A DNA stretch of 57,839 bases from Clostridia bacterium (GTDB taxonomy: Bacteria; Bacillota; Clostridia; Oscillospirales; CAG-272), in the NCBI GenBank assembly GCA_017461365.1, contig JAFTYG010000060.1, positions 1 through 57,839 of the forward strand, read 5' to 3'. Every line of letters starts with the position of its first letter. Within the stretch, counting starts at the first letter, position 1. Both the position numbers and the translations under genes were made by a program. Of the stretch, positions 57,611 to 57,839 are shown piece by piece. The notes under the pieces were generated by a model. The model was not told the DNA's origin and made no database searches. It saw nothing but the letters and a program-made list of their open reading frames with translations.

Positions 57611-57839
57611 ATTTGAGTTTATCTTTTTCGCTTACGCGAAAAGGCAAGAACTTCGTTCTTGCGGCGGGATGTTTGATATGTTCGCACAAACAAGGATAAC
57701 CGTGGGCAAACTAACATCAAAGCCTTCTCCCGTAGGAGAACTACTCCGCTACGCTACGTGTAAAGTTTGCAAGCAAACTCTAGGTGGCACGACGAAGGAG
57801 TGACGGATGAGGAGCTCGAGACTTGTACAAATAGCGATC
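57611..57839. repeat. Composite dispersed repeat at the right edge
   Basis: TTTTTCGCTTACGCGAAAA and CAAGAACTTCGTTCTTG hairpins are followed by ATGTTCGCACAAACA, as in the 15.2 and 39.0 kb family, then CCTTCTCCCGTAGGAGAA and GTGGCACGACGAAGGAGTGACGGATGAGGAG-type sequence that looks like a further intergenic repeat of gut Clostridia. No gene is visible in 57548-57839. Confidence 0.5.

Overview
The window reads as a chromosomal segment of an uncultured anaerobic Clostridia-type Firmicute, probably from the gut. The evidence is the gene order yhbY-nadD-yqeK-LCP-rsfS-leuS, strong GGAGG ribosome binding sites, promoters close to TTGACA-17-TATAAT, smc-ftsY adjacency, YqeG, RsfS, YqeK, DUF6472 and DUF2974 proteins, an NSS transporter and a SipW-type signal peptide. 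Most of the DNA is ordinary housekeeping and sugar metabolism. The unusual content is between the genes.

Layout. 1-2.9 kb: edge of a SipW-class secreted protein, rpsU, and a GH78-like rhamnosidase. 3-15 kb (minus strand): a long housekeeping run starting at a promoter near 15.1 kb: radical SAM protein, smc, ftsY, rdgB, yhbY, nadD, yqeK, then a dispersed repeat, an LCP protein, rsfS and leuS. 15.35-15.7 kb: a tRNA-Gly/Arg/His operon with a consensus promoter. 15.7-19.5 kb: a cargo island bounded by 46-bp inverted repeats, holding a broken AraC regulator, a glycerophosphodiesterase-like protein and an FAD oxidoreductase. 19.8-22.3 kb: yqeG, an endonuclease IV-like TIM barrel and an M24 peptidase. 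22.3-24.6 kb: a metY-metA methionine operon. 24.7-28.3 kb: a membrane-anchored YD-repeat protein and a GH2 glycosidase. 28.8-33.8 kb: rbfA-nrnA, an SLC13-type permease, and an Ldh2-type dehydrogenase divergent from an AraC regulator, with repeated CGTTCGG operator-like sites between them. 33.9-36.9 kb: two sugar isomerase-type TIM barrels and a Gfo/Idh/MocA oxidoreductase. 37-40.7 kb: tmk, birA and citrate synthase. 41.4-47.3 kb: a four-gene GldA/GldF/GldG-like plus DUF4340 ABC exporter operon. 47.3-48 kb: a 37-bp tandem array followed by a compact type I toxin-antitoxin locus (Hol_Tox-like 29-residue peptide and a convergent antisense RNA). 48-57.8 kb: NSS symporter, DUF2974 hydrolase, DUF6472, ruvX, cca, a TIGR01440 protein, rluA-type pseudouridine synthase, a DUF3810 protein and murA.

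At least five copies of one 250-350 bp inverted-repeat element (around 7.1, 28.6, 37.8, 41.0 and 53.6 kb) and several smaller palindromic families sit in the intergenic spaces. The best candidates for something new are the toxin-antisense pair with its neighbouring tandem array, the inverted-repeat-bounded island beside the tRNAs, and the AraC/Ldh2 operator arrangement. All functions are inferred from sequence reading only; no database search was run.
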